Assembly (NCBI GenBank): GCA_964401385.1
Contig: CAYNYF010000080.1
Span: 1-20,799, forward strand
Direction of reading: 5' to 3'
DNA from: CAYNYF01 sp964401385
GTDB lineage: Bacteria > Planctomycetota > Phycisphaerae > SM23-33
DNA: 20,799 nucleotides
The first letter of the stretch is position 1; each line of letters starts with the position of its first letter. The notes beneath the pieces are model-generated. The model was given only the letters and a program-made list of their open reading frames with translations, was not told the DNA's origin and ran no database searches. Made by a program: the position numbers and the translations under genes. Below are positions 13,831 to 20,799 of this stretch, in pieces.

Positions 13831-15750
13831 ATGAGGGAAATTCGCGTACTCCCCACTTATCTGGTGAACAAGATCGCGGCGGGCGAGGTCGTCGAGCGGC
13901 CGGCCAGCGTGGTCAAAGAGCTGGTCGAGAACGCCCTCGACGCGGCCGCAACCGCCGTCGACGTCACTGTCGCCGACGGCGGCAGGCGACTCATCGCTGT
14001 CCGCGACAACGGCGTCGGCATGGGCCCGGAGGACCTGAAGCTTGCCTTTGCCTCGCACGCCACCAGCAAGATCGCCGACGAGGAGGAGCTGTACAGCATC
14101 CGCACGATGGGCTTCCGCGGCGAGGCGCTCGCCTCCATCGCAGCCGTCTCGCACGCCCACATCCTGACGCGCCGCCGGTCGGAGGCAGACAGCCCTTCGG
14201 CAAACGTCGCCGGCTGTGAGATCGAGGCCGCCGGAGAAGCCGTCCATCCGGTCCGCCCGGCCGCGGGGGCCGAGGGAACCACCGTCACCATCCGCGACCT
14301 GTTCTTCAATACGCCGGCCCGGCGGAAGTTCCTTCGGACGGCCAACACCGAGTTCGGCCACATTGTCGAGGCCCTCGCCCGGCTGGCCCTGCCCCACCGC
14401 GAGGTCGCCTTCAGCCTGACGCATAACGGTCGCCAGACGCACAAACTGCCCGCGGCCGCGGACCTCCGGCAGCGGGTGGCCGATTTCTTCGGGGCGGAAC
14501 TGGCCGACTCGCTCCTGGCGTTCGCTGACGAAGGCGGCGGCGTGTGGCTTTCCGGGCTGATCGCCCCACCGGCCCAGGCCCGCGCCTCGGGGCGGTGGCA
14601 GTACTTCTTCGTCAACGGCCGCTACGTTCGCGATCGCTTGCTGGCACACGCGCTGCGGGAGGCATATCGCGGCAAGGTCGAGCCGAGCCGTTCGCCGGTG
14701 GCGTTCGTCTTCCTGGAGATGGACCCGTCACAGGTGGACGTGAACGTGCATCCGGCCAAGATCGAGGTGCGTTTCCGCAATAGCCAGCTCGTGCACTCCC
14801 AGTTGTTGGGATCGGTCCGCGAGCGGCTGAATAAGGCCAACGTGCCGGCGGTGTCGATCGCGGCCGGCGGCGAGGAAGGCCCGGAAGACGACGCGCACGA
14901 TGCTCGCCGGCAGTCGCTGAAGCAGGCACTTGCGGATTTCTTCAAATCGGCTCCGCCGCCCCAACAGCGGCTCCGCTTCGGCGAGCAGGAGACGGACCGG
15001 CCGCCCCCCTACCCCACCTCGTGGCCGGCGCGGCGTGACAAGGAGCAGCCGGACCTGGACGCCGCCCGGCCCGCCGATACAGGCCGGCCCTCCACCGGGG
15101 CGCCGGCGCCTGCGCCGACCTCAGAGGGCCCCGGGCGGGACCGGAGCCGGTTCGGGCCCGCCTTCGCCGCGCCAGCTCGCCGCGACGCGATCCAGCTCCA
15201 CAACAGCTACATCGTCACCGGCAATGAAGTTGGGCTGATCATCATCGACCAGCACGCCCTGCACGAGCGGATTATCTTTGAGGATCTCCGCAGGCGGATC
15301 GCCACCGGCAACCTGGCGGCCCAGCGGCTGTTGATTCCCGAGACCGTCGAGGTCACCCAGCCCGACAAGGCCGTCCTGGCCGAGCGAGCGGACCTGTTGG
15401 CACGGCTGGGCATCGAGGTCAGCGAGTTCGGCCCAAACAACGTGGCCGTGCACAGCTTCCCGGCTTTGCTGGCCGAGCGGCAGGTTCCCGTTGCCGGCTG
15501 GATGCGAGACCTTCTGGACTTGCTGGCCGAGCACGCCTCGGCCGACGGCGACGAGCTGTTGACCCACGCGCTGGCGACGATGGCGTGCGGGGCCGCCGTC
15601 AAGGCCGGCGACCCGCTGACCGACGAGGAGATCGACGCCCTGCTGGCAAGGCGATCGCAGGTGCAGCAGGCGGCGTCCTGTCCCCACGGTCGACCAACCA
15701 CGCTCGTGCTGACGCTGGCACAACTGGAAAAACAGTTCAAGCGGTCGTGA
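13831..15750 (+). CDS. mutL: DNA mismatch repair protein MutL
   Basis: A 639-residue GHKL ATPase that links MutS mismatch recognition to downstream repair. The N-terminus shows IAAGEVVERPASVVKELVEN, DNGVGM, ATSKI and TMGFRGEALASIAAV; the transducer domain follows to about 330. A Pro/Arg-rich linker occupies roughly 350-450. The C-terminal dimerisation domain carries the endonuclease motif DQHALHERIIFE (residues 473-484), together with ACGAAVKAG and CPHGRPT, so it should be a nicking MutL as in organisms without MutH. GGAG lies 10 nt before ATG 13831 and a promoter precedes it. No mutS is adjacent. Confidence 0.96.
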   Translation: MREIRVLPTYLVNKIAAGEVVERPASVVKELVENALDAAATAVDVTVADGGRRLIAVRDNGVGMGPEDLKLAFASHATSKIADEEELYSIRTMGFRGEALASIAAVSHAHILTRRRSEADSPSANVAGCEIEAAGEAVHPVRPAAGAEGTTVTIRDLFFNTPARRKFLRTANTEFGHIVEALARLALPHREVAFSLTHNGRQTHKLPAAADLRQRVADFFGAELADSLLAFADEGGGVWLSGLIAPPAQARASGRWQYFFVNGRYVRDRLLAHALREAYRGKVEPSRSPVAFVFLEMDPSQVDVNVHPAKIEVRFRNSQLVHSQLLGSVRERLNKANVPAVSIAAGGEEGPEDDAHDARRQSLKQALADFFKSAPPPQQRLRFGEQETDRPPPYPTSWPARRDKEQPDLDAARPADTGRPSTGAPAPAPTSEGPGRDRSRFGPAFAAPARRDAIQLHNSYIVTGNEVGLIIIDQHALHERIIFEDLRRRIATGNLAAQRLLIPETVEVTQPDKAVLAERADLLARLGIEVSEFGPNNVAVHSFPALLAERQVPVAGWMRDLLDLLAEHASADGDELLTHALATMACGAAVKAGDPLTDEEIDALLARRSQVQQAASCPHGRPTTLVLTLAQLEKQFKRS

Positions 15751-15833
15751 ACGACGCGCCCCGCCAAGATCTGCTGGGGCCGCTCGACAACAGGAAGAGC
15801 CCGTCAAACGCGGCATGTCGGGCTTGGAGGCCA

Positions 15834-15864
15834 TTGCGGCGACGCGCCTGAAAGGCGATAGTAT
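15834..15864 (+). promoter_or_regulatory. Weak promoter before the alpha/beta hydrolase
   Basis: TTGCGG (15834-15839) and TAGTAT (15859-15864) are separated by 19 nt, which is longer than ideal. The start would lie near 15871, about 49 nt before ATG 15920. Confidence 0.35.
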
Positions 15865-15919
15865 GCCTTCATCCGGCGACGGTGCTGGTCCGGTGTCGTC
15901 GACTGAGAAAGGAATAAGT

Positions 15920-16861
15920 ATGAAACGCAAACCGCTGGCGATCTGGAGTGCAATCGCTGTCAGCGCCCTGCTGGCCGGATGCTCCACCGATCATTATGCC
16001 CGTCAACTCATCCAACAGGACACCAGTTACGGAAGGATCTGGGAGGCGATGGTCGGCACGTCCGGCCAGTTGGTCGAGACCAAGTCCATATCGGCCGCGC
16101 GGCGATACACCATGCCCGACAAGACCGAGATAGACGTGTGGGTCATCAAGGCCTTGCCGAGGCCCAGACCCCGCGGCACGGTCCTGGTCATACACGGCCT
16201 CTGCGACAGCAAGGTCACCTACCTGCGGCTGGCGCGGATGATCGCCGACAAGGGCTTCGACGTGATCCTGCCCGACCTTCGCGCCCATGGCCGGAGCACC
16301 GGCAAATACGTCACCTACGGCGCACTGGAAAAACAGGACCTCAAGCGCGTCGTGGACGAGCTTCTGAAGGAAGGACTCGTCCCCGGGCCGCTGTACGCGT
16401 TGGGCCAGAGCATGGGCGCGGCGGTGGCCATCCAGTACGCCGCGATCGAGCCGTCGGTCAAGGGCGTCATGGCCGTCGCCCCGTCCCGCGACCTGCGCAC
16501 AACCTGCCGGAGGCTCATCAACAACATCGCGCCGTTCATGAGCAATGAGGACTTTGAAAAGGTCCTGGCCCGGGCCGGAGAGATCGGCGGCTTCGATCCG
16601 AACGATGGTTCAAGCGTGGACGCCATTGCCGAGCTGCAATGTCCGGTGCTGCTGATGCACGGCAAGCTCGACGTGGCCGTGCCGTACACGGACAGCGAGG
16701 CGCTGTACGCCGCCGCCAACTTTCCCAAGGAGCTTCGGTTGGACCCGCTGGCCGGGCACATCGGAATGCCGATCGGGCGCGAGGCCGAAATCCTGAAAGG
16801 TATCGAGAAGATCGCTTCCGGCACAATCCCAACGACCAGCCAGCCTGTCAGCGAGCCGTAG
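15920..16861 (+). CDS. Alpha/beta-hydrolase lipoprotein
   Basis: A 313-residue predicted lipoprotein with signal peptide and lipobox LLAGC (C21), so the enzyme is probably tethered in the cell envelope. The hydrolase core shows the oxyanion-region HG (VIHGLCDS), the nucleophile elbow GQSMGA with its serine, the acid in HGKLDVAVP, and the catalytic histidine in LAGHIGMP. It resembles the monoacylglycerol-lipase/esterase or serine-aminopeptidase S33 group; the substrate is not predictable. The start is chosen at ATG 15920 because AAAGGA lies 6 nt upstream and the signal peptide begins there; the open frame continues upstream to about 15815 without coding character. It is convergent with lipA, with only 20 nt between stops. 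Confidence 0.88.
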   Translation: MKRKPLAIWSAIAVSALLAGCSTDHYARQLIQQDTSYGRIWEAMVGTSGQLVETKSISAARRYTMPDKTEIDVWVIKALPRPRPRGTVLVIHGLCDSKVTYLRLARMIADKGFDVILPDLRAHGRSTGKYVTYGALEKQDLKRVVDELLKEGLVPGPLYALGQSMGAAVAIQYAAIEPSVKGVMAVAPSRDLRTTCRRLINNIAPFMSNEDFEKVLARAGEIGGFDPNDGSSVDAIAELQCPVLLMHGKLDVAVPYTDSEALYAAANFPKELRLDPLAGHIGMPIGREAEILKGIEKIASGTIPTTSQPVSEP

Positions 16862-16881
16862 GACGCGGCACTGCCCGCCGG

Positions 16882-17760
16882 TCAGCCCAGGCCCATTGCG
16901 CGGGCAAGCTGCTCAGCGCGATAGCTGCTGCGGACCAACGGCCCGCAGGCAACACCCTCGAAGCCGATATCGGCCGCGCGCCGAGATAGCTCGTCGAATT
17001 CCGCCGGAGGCACGTACCGCGCCACCGCCAGATGTCTCGGCGAGGGGCGCAGGTACTGGCCGAGGGTAACCATCCGCACGCCGGCGGAGCGGAGGGATTG
17101 CAGCGTTTCGATCACCTCGCCGATCCTCTCGCCCAATCCCACCATCAGTCCGCTCTTTGCCGGCAAGTTCGCTTCGGCCGCCGCCCTCAGCAGGTCCAGA
17201 CTGCGGCCGAAGTCGGCTGCCGGGCGCACGAGCGGATACAGCCGCGGCACCGTCTCGACGTTGTGGGCCAGCACGTCCGGGCGGGCCGCGAAGACCTCCC
17301 GCCAGTTCCGCCGCCGCCCGAGAAAGTCCGGCACCAGAACCTCGATCGTCGCCGCCGGCGCGGCTCGGCGGATTTGCTCGATGGCTTCGACCCAGACGCC
17401 TGCGCCGCCGTCCGGCAGGTCGTCGCGGGTGACAGAGGTAACCACGACGTGTGAGAGCTTCATGGCCTTGACGGCGGCCGCGATCCGACGCGGCTCGTCC
17501 CGGTCCAGCGGCTCGCACGGACCGCCGCCAACGCCGCAGAATCGGCAGCTCCGGCTACAGCGCCCGCCCAGCAGCATCAGCGTCGCCGTACCCGCCGACC
17601 AGCACTCCCCGATGTTCGGGCAGCCGGCCGACCGGCAAACCGTGCGGACACGATTGGACGCCAGGATGCACTGCAACCGCTCGTAGACCCCCCCGCCGGG
17701 GTGCCTCACCCGCAGCCAAGCCGGCTTTCTGCCCACCGAATCAATTGCGGCCTGACCCAT
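16882..17760 (-). CDS. lipA: Lipoyl synthase (radical SAM)
   Basis: A 292-residue enzyme that inserts two sulfurs into octanoyl groups bound to lipoyl domains. Both iron-sulfur motifs are present: the auxiliary cluster cysteines C42, C47 and C53 (TVCRSAGCPNIGEC) and the radical-SAM C68, C72 and C75 (CSRSCRFC). The C-terminal VRSSYRA supplies the conserved serine. Three tandem start codons (GTG 17766, GTG 17763, ATG 17760) exist; ATG 17760 is preferred since AGGGG lies 8 nt upstream. It begins 11 nt after the stop of an E2 acyltransferase gene, whose lipoyl domain is a natural substrate. No lipB or lplA is seen nearby, so the octanoyl source is elsewhere. A G7 run lies in its 5' part (17688-17694). 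Confidence 0.95.
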   Translation of the reverse strand: MGQAAIDSVGRKPAWLRVRHPGGGVYERLQCILASNRVRTVCRSAGCPNIGECWSAGTATLMLLGGRCSRSCRFCGVGGGPCEPLDRDEPRRIAAAVKAMKLSHVVVTSVTRDDLPDGGAGVWVEAIEQIRRAAPAATIEVLVPDFLGRRRNWREVFAARPDVLAHNVETVPRLYPLVRPAADFGRSLDLLRAAAEANLPAKSGLMVGLGERIGEVIETLQSLRSAGVRMVTLGQYLRPSPRHLAVARYVPPAEFDELSRRAADIGFEGVACGPLVRSSYRAEQLARAMGLG

Positions 17761-17771
17761 CACCACAGCCC

Positions 17772-18797
17772 CTAACTCAGCAACGCCGCGGGGTCTTCCA
17801 GGACCCGCTGCAAGCCTTGCAGGAACTCGGCCGCCACGGCCCCGTCGACCGCTCTATGATCGGCCGAGAGCGTCAAGGCGATGCGTTTGCCCGCCACGCA
17901 CTGCCCGTCACGAACGACCGGCTCGTCCCGGATCGCCCCGATCGCCAGGACGGCCACCTGCGGGGGAACGATAATCGCCGTAAAACTGTGCACCCCGTAG
18001 CTGCCGAGCGTCGAGACGCTGAAGGTCCCTCCCCGCAAATGCTCCGGTCGCAGCTCTCGGGCGCGGGCGGCCTCGGCCAGGCCGTCCAGCTCTCCGGAGA
18101 CCTCGGCCAGGGACTTGCCGCCGACGTCCCTGACCACCGGGGCAACCACGCCGTTCGCCAGCGCCACCGCCACGCCGATGTTGGCCTTGGCGTGCTGGTA
18201 GATCATGTCGCCGACAATCGTGGCGTTGATCATTGGATGCTGCGTCAGGACGGGCGCGACGCACTTGAGGATCATCGCGTTCAGCGTGATGTTTCGGGTC
18301 TGCTTGTTCTTCTTGAGCGCGCCGCGGGCGCGGAGGAGACGGTCGGCGTCGCAGTCCATCCTGACCTGGTACTGGGCGGCCTGCTTTTGGGACCGAACCA
18401 TTCTGGCGGCAACGGCGCCGCGCGTCCCGTGCAGCGGAATGGCCCGCAGCACCTCTCCCGCCGGCGGCGCGCAGTCGTCCCCGCGGGCCGGTCCGGCTGC
18501 CGAGGTCTGCCCGGCCGTCCGTCCGGCATAGCGCTGCCGCACTGCCTCGACGTCCTCGCCCTCTCCGGCCAGAACGCCTATCACCCCCCCCGCCGGCACC
18601 GGCTGGCCGCGCTGGGCGAGCTGCACCGCCAACGCACCCGCGGCCGGGGCCTCCAGCTCCACCACCGCCTTATCGGTCTCCACCTCCGCGACCACTTGGC
18701 CCTTTTCGACGCGCTGGCCCGCCTCGATCCGCCATTCCAGGACAATGCCTTCGGGCATCTCCTCTGACAGCGGCGGCATTCTAATCTCGATCGCCAT
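17772..18797 (-). CDS. Lipoyl-domain 2-oxoacid dehydrogenase acyltransferase (E2), no visible subunit-binding domain
   Basis: A 341-residue protein with an N-terminal lipoyl domain (about 1-78, lipoyl lysine K43 in VETDKAVVE) and a C-terminal catalytic acyltransferase domain (about 115-341, motif DHRAVDG with H314 and D318). The linker between them is only about 35 residues and rich in Ala, Gly and Pro. The peripheral subunit-binding domain, which normally holds E1 or E3, is not recognisable. No E1 or E3 gene lies in the operon. Substrate specificity (acetyl, acyl or branched-chain) cannot be told. A GGAG site is 7 nt before ATG 18797. A G8 tract on the coding strand (18584-18591) falls at the end of the lipoyl domain. 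It sits between a cupin gene and lipA. Confidence 0.9.
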   Translation of the reverse strand: MAIEIRMPPLSEEMPEGIVLEWRIEAGQRVEKGQVVAEVETDKAVVELEAPAAGALAVQLAQRGQPVPAGGVIGVLAGEGEDVEAVRQRYAGRTAGQTSAAGPARGDDCAPPAGEVLRAIPLHGTRGAVAARMVRSQKQAAQYQVRMDCDADRLLRARGALKKNKQTRNITLNAMILKCVAPVLTQHPMINATIVGDMIYQHAKANIGVAVALANGVVAPVVRDVGGKSLAEVSGELDGLAEAARARELRPEHLRGGTFSVSTLGSYGVHSFTAIIVPPQVAVLAIGAIRDEPVVRDGQCVAGKRIALTLSADHRAVDGAVAAEFLQGLQRVLEDPAALLS

Positions 18798-18827
18798 TCG
18801 CTTTCTCCGGCAGCGGACCGCGAGGAC

Positions 18828-19169
18828 TCAAGCGGTAAGATCGACCTTGTCATCCGGCTGATACGTCGACTTGATGAACACGGCGTCGACGGCCTGGCCG
18901 GTGTCGTTGATGATATTGTGCGACTCGCCGGGCGGAATGCGAAAGGCGTCGCCCTTGCGAACGCGATATTCCTTGCCCTCGACGATCATGAGCGGCTCGC
19001 CGTGCGGGAAATAGAACGTCTCTTCGACCTGGTTGTGCTTGTGCAGCCCCAACTCCTCGCCGGCCGCAAACCGGACCACTCCCCAGTCGATGCACGGCCC
19101 GCGGAAGAGATACTTCACCCCGCTGGCGCCGCCACGATATTCCTTTTCGTTCGCGTTGACGCGTTCCAT
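18828..19169 (-). CDS. Small cupin-domain protein in the ADH-E2-lipA operon
   Basis: A 113-residue single cupin. Motif 1 is GLHKHNQVEETFYF with likely metal ligands H43, H45 and E49 or E50; motif 2 is RKGDAFRIPPGESHNI with H84. A complete metal site is therefore present, but the reaction is unknown; family members include sugar-phosphate isomerases, dioxygenases and small-molecule sensors. It starts 12 nt after the alcohol dehydrogenase stop (ATG 19169, AAGGA upstream) and ends 30 nt before the E2 gene, so it is clearly within the operon. Confidence 0.9.
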   Translation of the reverse strand: MERVNANEKEYRGGASGVKYLFRGPCIDWGVVRFAAGEELGLHKHNQVEETFYFPHGEPLMIVEGKEYRVRKGDAFRIPPGESHNIINDTGQAVDAVFIKSTYQPDDKVDLTA

Positions 19170-19181
19170 CTCCGTCCTTCC

Positions 19182-20294
19182 TTACAGCAGTTGGGTCAGG
19201 ATTGCCCGTATGTCTTCGGCGGCAACCTGTTTCGGATTGGCCTTCAGCGAGCCCGAGGGCAGCGACTCGGCCGCGATCTCATCGAAGTCCCCATCGCTCA
19301 GCCCGAACGCCGAGAGCTTCTCAGGCAGGCCGAGCCGGACCAGCAGGTACGCGGCCGCGTCCGCGGCGTCGGCCCCGAAGATGTTGTTCAAGATCTCGTA
19401 TTTCTCCGGGACCGCTTCCCGGTTGAACCGCAAGACGTGCGGCAGCATAGCCGCGCACACCGCCCCGTGGCGCAGCCGGTAGCGATGACCGACCGCGTGA
19501 GCCATGCCGTGCACCGCCCCCAGTCGGGCGTTGGCCAGGGCTATGCCCGCCAGCAGCGATCCGTGCGCCATCGCCTCCCGGGCCGGGCGGTCCTTCCCGT
19601 TCTGGTACGCCGCCAGGATGTTCAGCCAGATCAGCTCGGCCGCGTGCAGGGCCAAGGCATCGGTCAGCGGCGTGGCGTTCCGCGACAGATAGCTTTCGAT
19701 CGCCTGGGTCAGGGCGTCCATGCCTGCCGTGGCGGTCACGTCCGGCGGGCAGGAAACCGTCAGCTCCGGGTCGACCAGAGCCACGGCGGGAGTAAAGTTC
19801 GGCCCGCGGAGGCTGTGTTTCACTCCCTGCTCAGACTCGGTCAGCACGCTGTTGGGGGTGACCTCTGCGCCGGTGCCGGCCGTGGTCGGCACGGCGACGC
19901 ACGGGTAGGCCCGCTCCGGCAGCGCCCGACGGCCGTAATACTCAGCCGTCGGCGCCAGTTCGCCGGCCAACGCGGAGATCGCCTTGCCGACGTCCATTGC
20001 CGAGCCGCCGCCGACGCCCACTACCAGGTCGCATCCGGCCTCGCCGAATGCCTCCCGGCCGCGGTCCACGGTCTCCACGCTCGGCTCCGGCTCGACCCGC
20101 TCGAAGACGGTGACGTCCAGTCCGGCGGACTTGAGGCGTTCGACAAGCCCGTCGGTCGTGCCGGACGCCCGCAGCGCCCTTCGGCCGGTGACGAGCAGTG
20201 CATGGCGCCCCAGCCCGGCCGCGATGTCGCCGAGCTGATCGCGGCAGCCCCACCCGGTGATGATTCTCTCGGCCGTTGTAAAGGTCGCCGCCAT
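19182..20294 (-). CDS. Iron-type (group III) alcohol dehydrogenase
   Basis: A 370-residue NAD(P)-dependent dehydrogenase of the metal-dependent type. The dinucleotide-binding motif VGVGGGSAMDVGKA (about 92-105) and PTTAGTGAEVTP (136-147) are typical. By alignment with the well-known metal ligands of the family (Asp, His, His, His), the ligands here are D193, Q197 (in GMDALTQAIE), H262 (GAVHGMAH) and H276 (RHGAV). The second ligand is thus Gln rather than His, a variant I believe occurs in part of the family. The substrate is unknown. I chose ATG 20294 (MAATFTTAERIITGWG), where family similarity begins; the frame is open further upstream but runs into antisense tmRNA. It leads a four-gene operon. 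Confidence 0.93.
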   Translation of the reverse strand: MAATFTTAERIITGWGCRDQLGDIAAGLGRHALLVTGRRALRASGTTDGLVERLKSAGLDVTVFERVEPEPSVETVDRGREAFGEAGCDLVVGVGGGSAMDVGKAISALAGELAPTAEYYGRRALPERAYPCVAVPTTAGTGAEVTPNSVLTESEQGVKHSLRGPNFTPAVALVDPELTVSCPPDVTATAGMDALTQAIESYLSRNATPLTDALALHAAELIWLNILAAYQNGKDRPAREAMAHGSLLAGIALANARLGAVHGMAHAVGHRYRLRHGAVCAAMLPHVLRFNREAVPEKYEILNNIFGADAADAAAYLLVRLGLPEKLSAFGLSDGDFDEIAAESLPSGSLKANPKQVAAEDIRAILTQLL

Positions 20295-20301
20295 GGACGG
20301 A

Positions 20302-20331
20302 AGTATAAACCCAATCCCCGCCCGGCGTCCA
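20302..20331 (-). promoter_or_regulatory. Possible leaderless promoter of the ADH-cupin-E2-lipA operon
   Basis: On the minus strand TGGACG (20326-20331) and TATACT (20302-20307) are 18 nt apart. The -10 box ends 7 nt before ATG 20294, so the transcript would start at or next to the start codon. No Shine-Dalgarno sequence is seen. Confidence 0.4.
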
Positions 20332-20350
20332 TCCCAGCGACACATGATGC

Positions 20351-20379
20351 TGGCCAAGCAGCGCCTTTGCCGATATAAT
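20351..20379 (+). promoter_or_regulatory. Promoter of ssrA
   Basis: TGGCCA (20351-20356) and a perfect TATAAT (20374-20379) are 17 nt apart. The start near 20386 would give a short precursor leader to be removed at 20402 by RNase P. Confidence 0.6.
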
Positions 20380-20401
20380 ACAAGGTGACAACTGACCGTC
20401 T

Positions 20402-20751
20402 GGGGGCGAATGGATTCGACCGGACGAGTTGAGATGTCGGTTGCGTGCCCAGGTTCCAGGAGGCCTGGTAAAACCCCTGGAAAACCTATAGTTGCCAATC
20501 GCAACTACGCCTTGGCCGCTTAATTAGCGGCCCGTCCGGCGGGCTTTCGCCCGCGAGGCTCGCCAGGACGACTGACAGCGGGCTGGCCGCCTGGAAGTGG
20601 CCCGGTTATCCAGGCGGCGAGATCCGGTCGGGCTGGCCGTCGACAGACCGTCTCGCTGCGGGCTGCGGCGGCGAGAGCAAAACAGCGAGTACGCACGTAG
20701 AAGCCGGCATCGAAACGTCACGGGACGCGGGTTCGATTCCCGCCGCCTCCA
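20402..20751 (+). ncRNA. ssrA: Transfer-messenger RNA
   Basis: This RNA rescues stalled ribosomes and tags the unfinished protein for proteolysis. The tRNA-like ends pair as GGGGGCG (20402-20408) with CGCCTCC (20744-20750), with discriminator A at 20751; the T-arm is GCGGG-TTCGATT-CCCGC (20727-20743). An H-type pseudoknot (PK1) precedes the tag: CCAGG 20449-20453 with CCTGG 20464-20468, and TTCCAGG 20454-20460 with CCTGGAA 20476-20482. The tag frame, following TAGTT, runs from GCC 20494 to TAA 20521-20523 and encodes ANRNYALAA. The 3' CCA is not encoded; GTA follows. Linear one-piece form. It is divergent from the alcohol dehydrogenase gene. Confidence 0.96.
20494..20523 (+). other. tmRNA proteolysis-tag reading frame (ANRNYALAA)
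   Basis: Nine codons plus TAA inside ssrA. The ALAA end is the usual ClpXP-type degron; the common ANDENYALAA tag of enterobacteria has one more residue and acidic residues in the middle, here replaced by Arg-Asn. Confidence 0.93.
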
Positions 20752-20753
20752 GT

Positions 20754-20775
20754 AGACGGGTGCAACAACCCGTCT
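20754..20775 (+). terminator. Hairpin immediately 3' of ssrA
   Basis: AGACGGGT (20754-20761) pairs perfectly with ACCCGTCT (20768-20775) around a 6-nt loop, starting 3 nt after the mature tmRNA end. No T-run follows, so termination may need a factor or the hairpin may guide 3' processing. Confidence 0.55.
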
Positions 20776-20799
20776 CGAACGAACACAAGGCCCGTTGCC

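Noticed and set aside
13435..14649. A 404-codon minus-strand frame across the start of mutL
   Set aside because: It covers the mutL promoter and ATPase domain in antisense and has no recognisable motif.
14641..15725. Sigma54-like strings (TGGCAC followed by GC-type triplets) inside mutL
   Set aside because: They lack the TTGC half at correct spacing and lie inside coding sequence in no promoter context.
18918..20378. A 486-codon plus-strand frame opposite the ADH and cupin genes
   Set aside because: Antisense shadow of two genes with clear motifs; no ribosome site or family resemblance.

Overview
The window is GC-rich, densely coded bacterial chromosome with a housekeeping character and no sign of phage, insertion sequences, CRISPR or rRNA. 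The gene set (alpha2-type glycyl-tRNA synthetase, NAD-dependent ligase, MutL with an endonuclease motif, short receiver and NtrC-type regulators, two lipoproteins, tmRNA with a 9-residue tag) fits a Gram-negative-like, high-GC lineage. Planctomycetota (Phycisphaerae-like) is my best guess, but it is an inference from gene style and not proven by any marker here.

Layout. (1) 155-1672, minus: glyS behind a good sigma70-type promoter. (2) 1673-2233: a 561-nt gap, partly AT-rich, with a possible 24-residue membrane micropeptide (plus strand). (3) 2234-5218, minus: ndk, a small cupin and ligA, probably one operon. A bidirectional promoter region separates it from a single-domain response regulator at 5402-5785 (plus). 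(4) 5953-9140, plus: rpsO and pnp in their classic order with a structured intercistronic region, then a cold-shock protein with a long leader. (5) 9277-12752, plus: a short NtrB-like histidine kinase, a LarA-family nickel-pincer racemase homologue and an NtrC-type sigma54 activator. (6) 12897-13728, plus: a lipoprotein and a small overlapping unknown ORF. (7) 13831-16861, plus: mutL, then an alpha/beta-hydrolase lipoprotein. (8) 16882-20294, minus: a four-gene operon of iron-type alcohol dehydrogenase, cupin, a lipoyl-bearing E2 acyltransferase without a visible subunit-binding domain, and lipA. (9) 20402-20751, plus: ssrA (tmRNA), followed by a hairpin.

Two groups look most worth following. 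The first is the kinase / LarA-like / NtrC triad, where a two-component pair encloses one metabolic gene. The second is the closed ADH-cupin-E2-LipA operon, which encodes a lipoylated acyltransferase and the enzyme that makes its cofactor but no E1 or E3 partner. Smaller observations are a sequence element shared between the rpsO leader and the rpsO-pnp gap, putative leaderless promoters, homopolymer tracts in E2 and lipA, and a pentamer repeat over a ribosome binding site. All functions are read from sequence motifs; no database search was possible.
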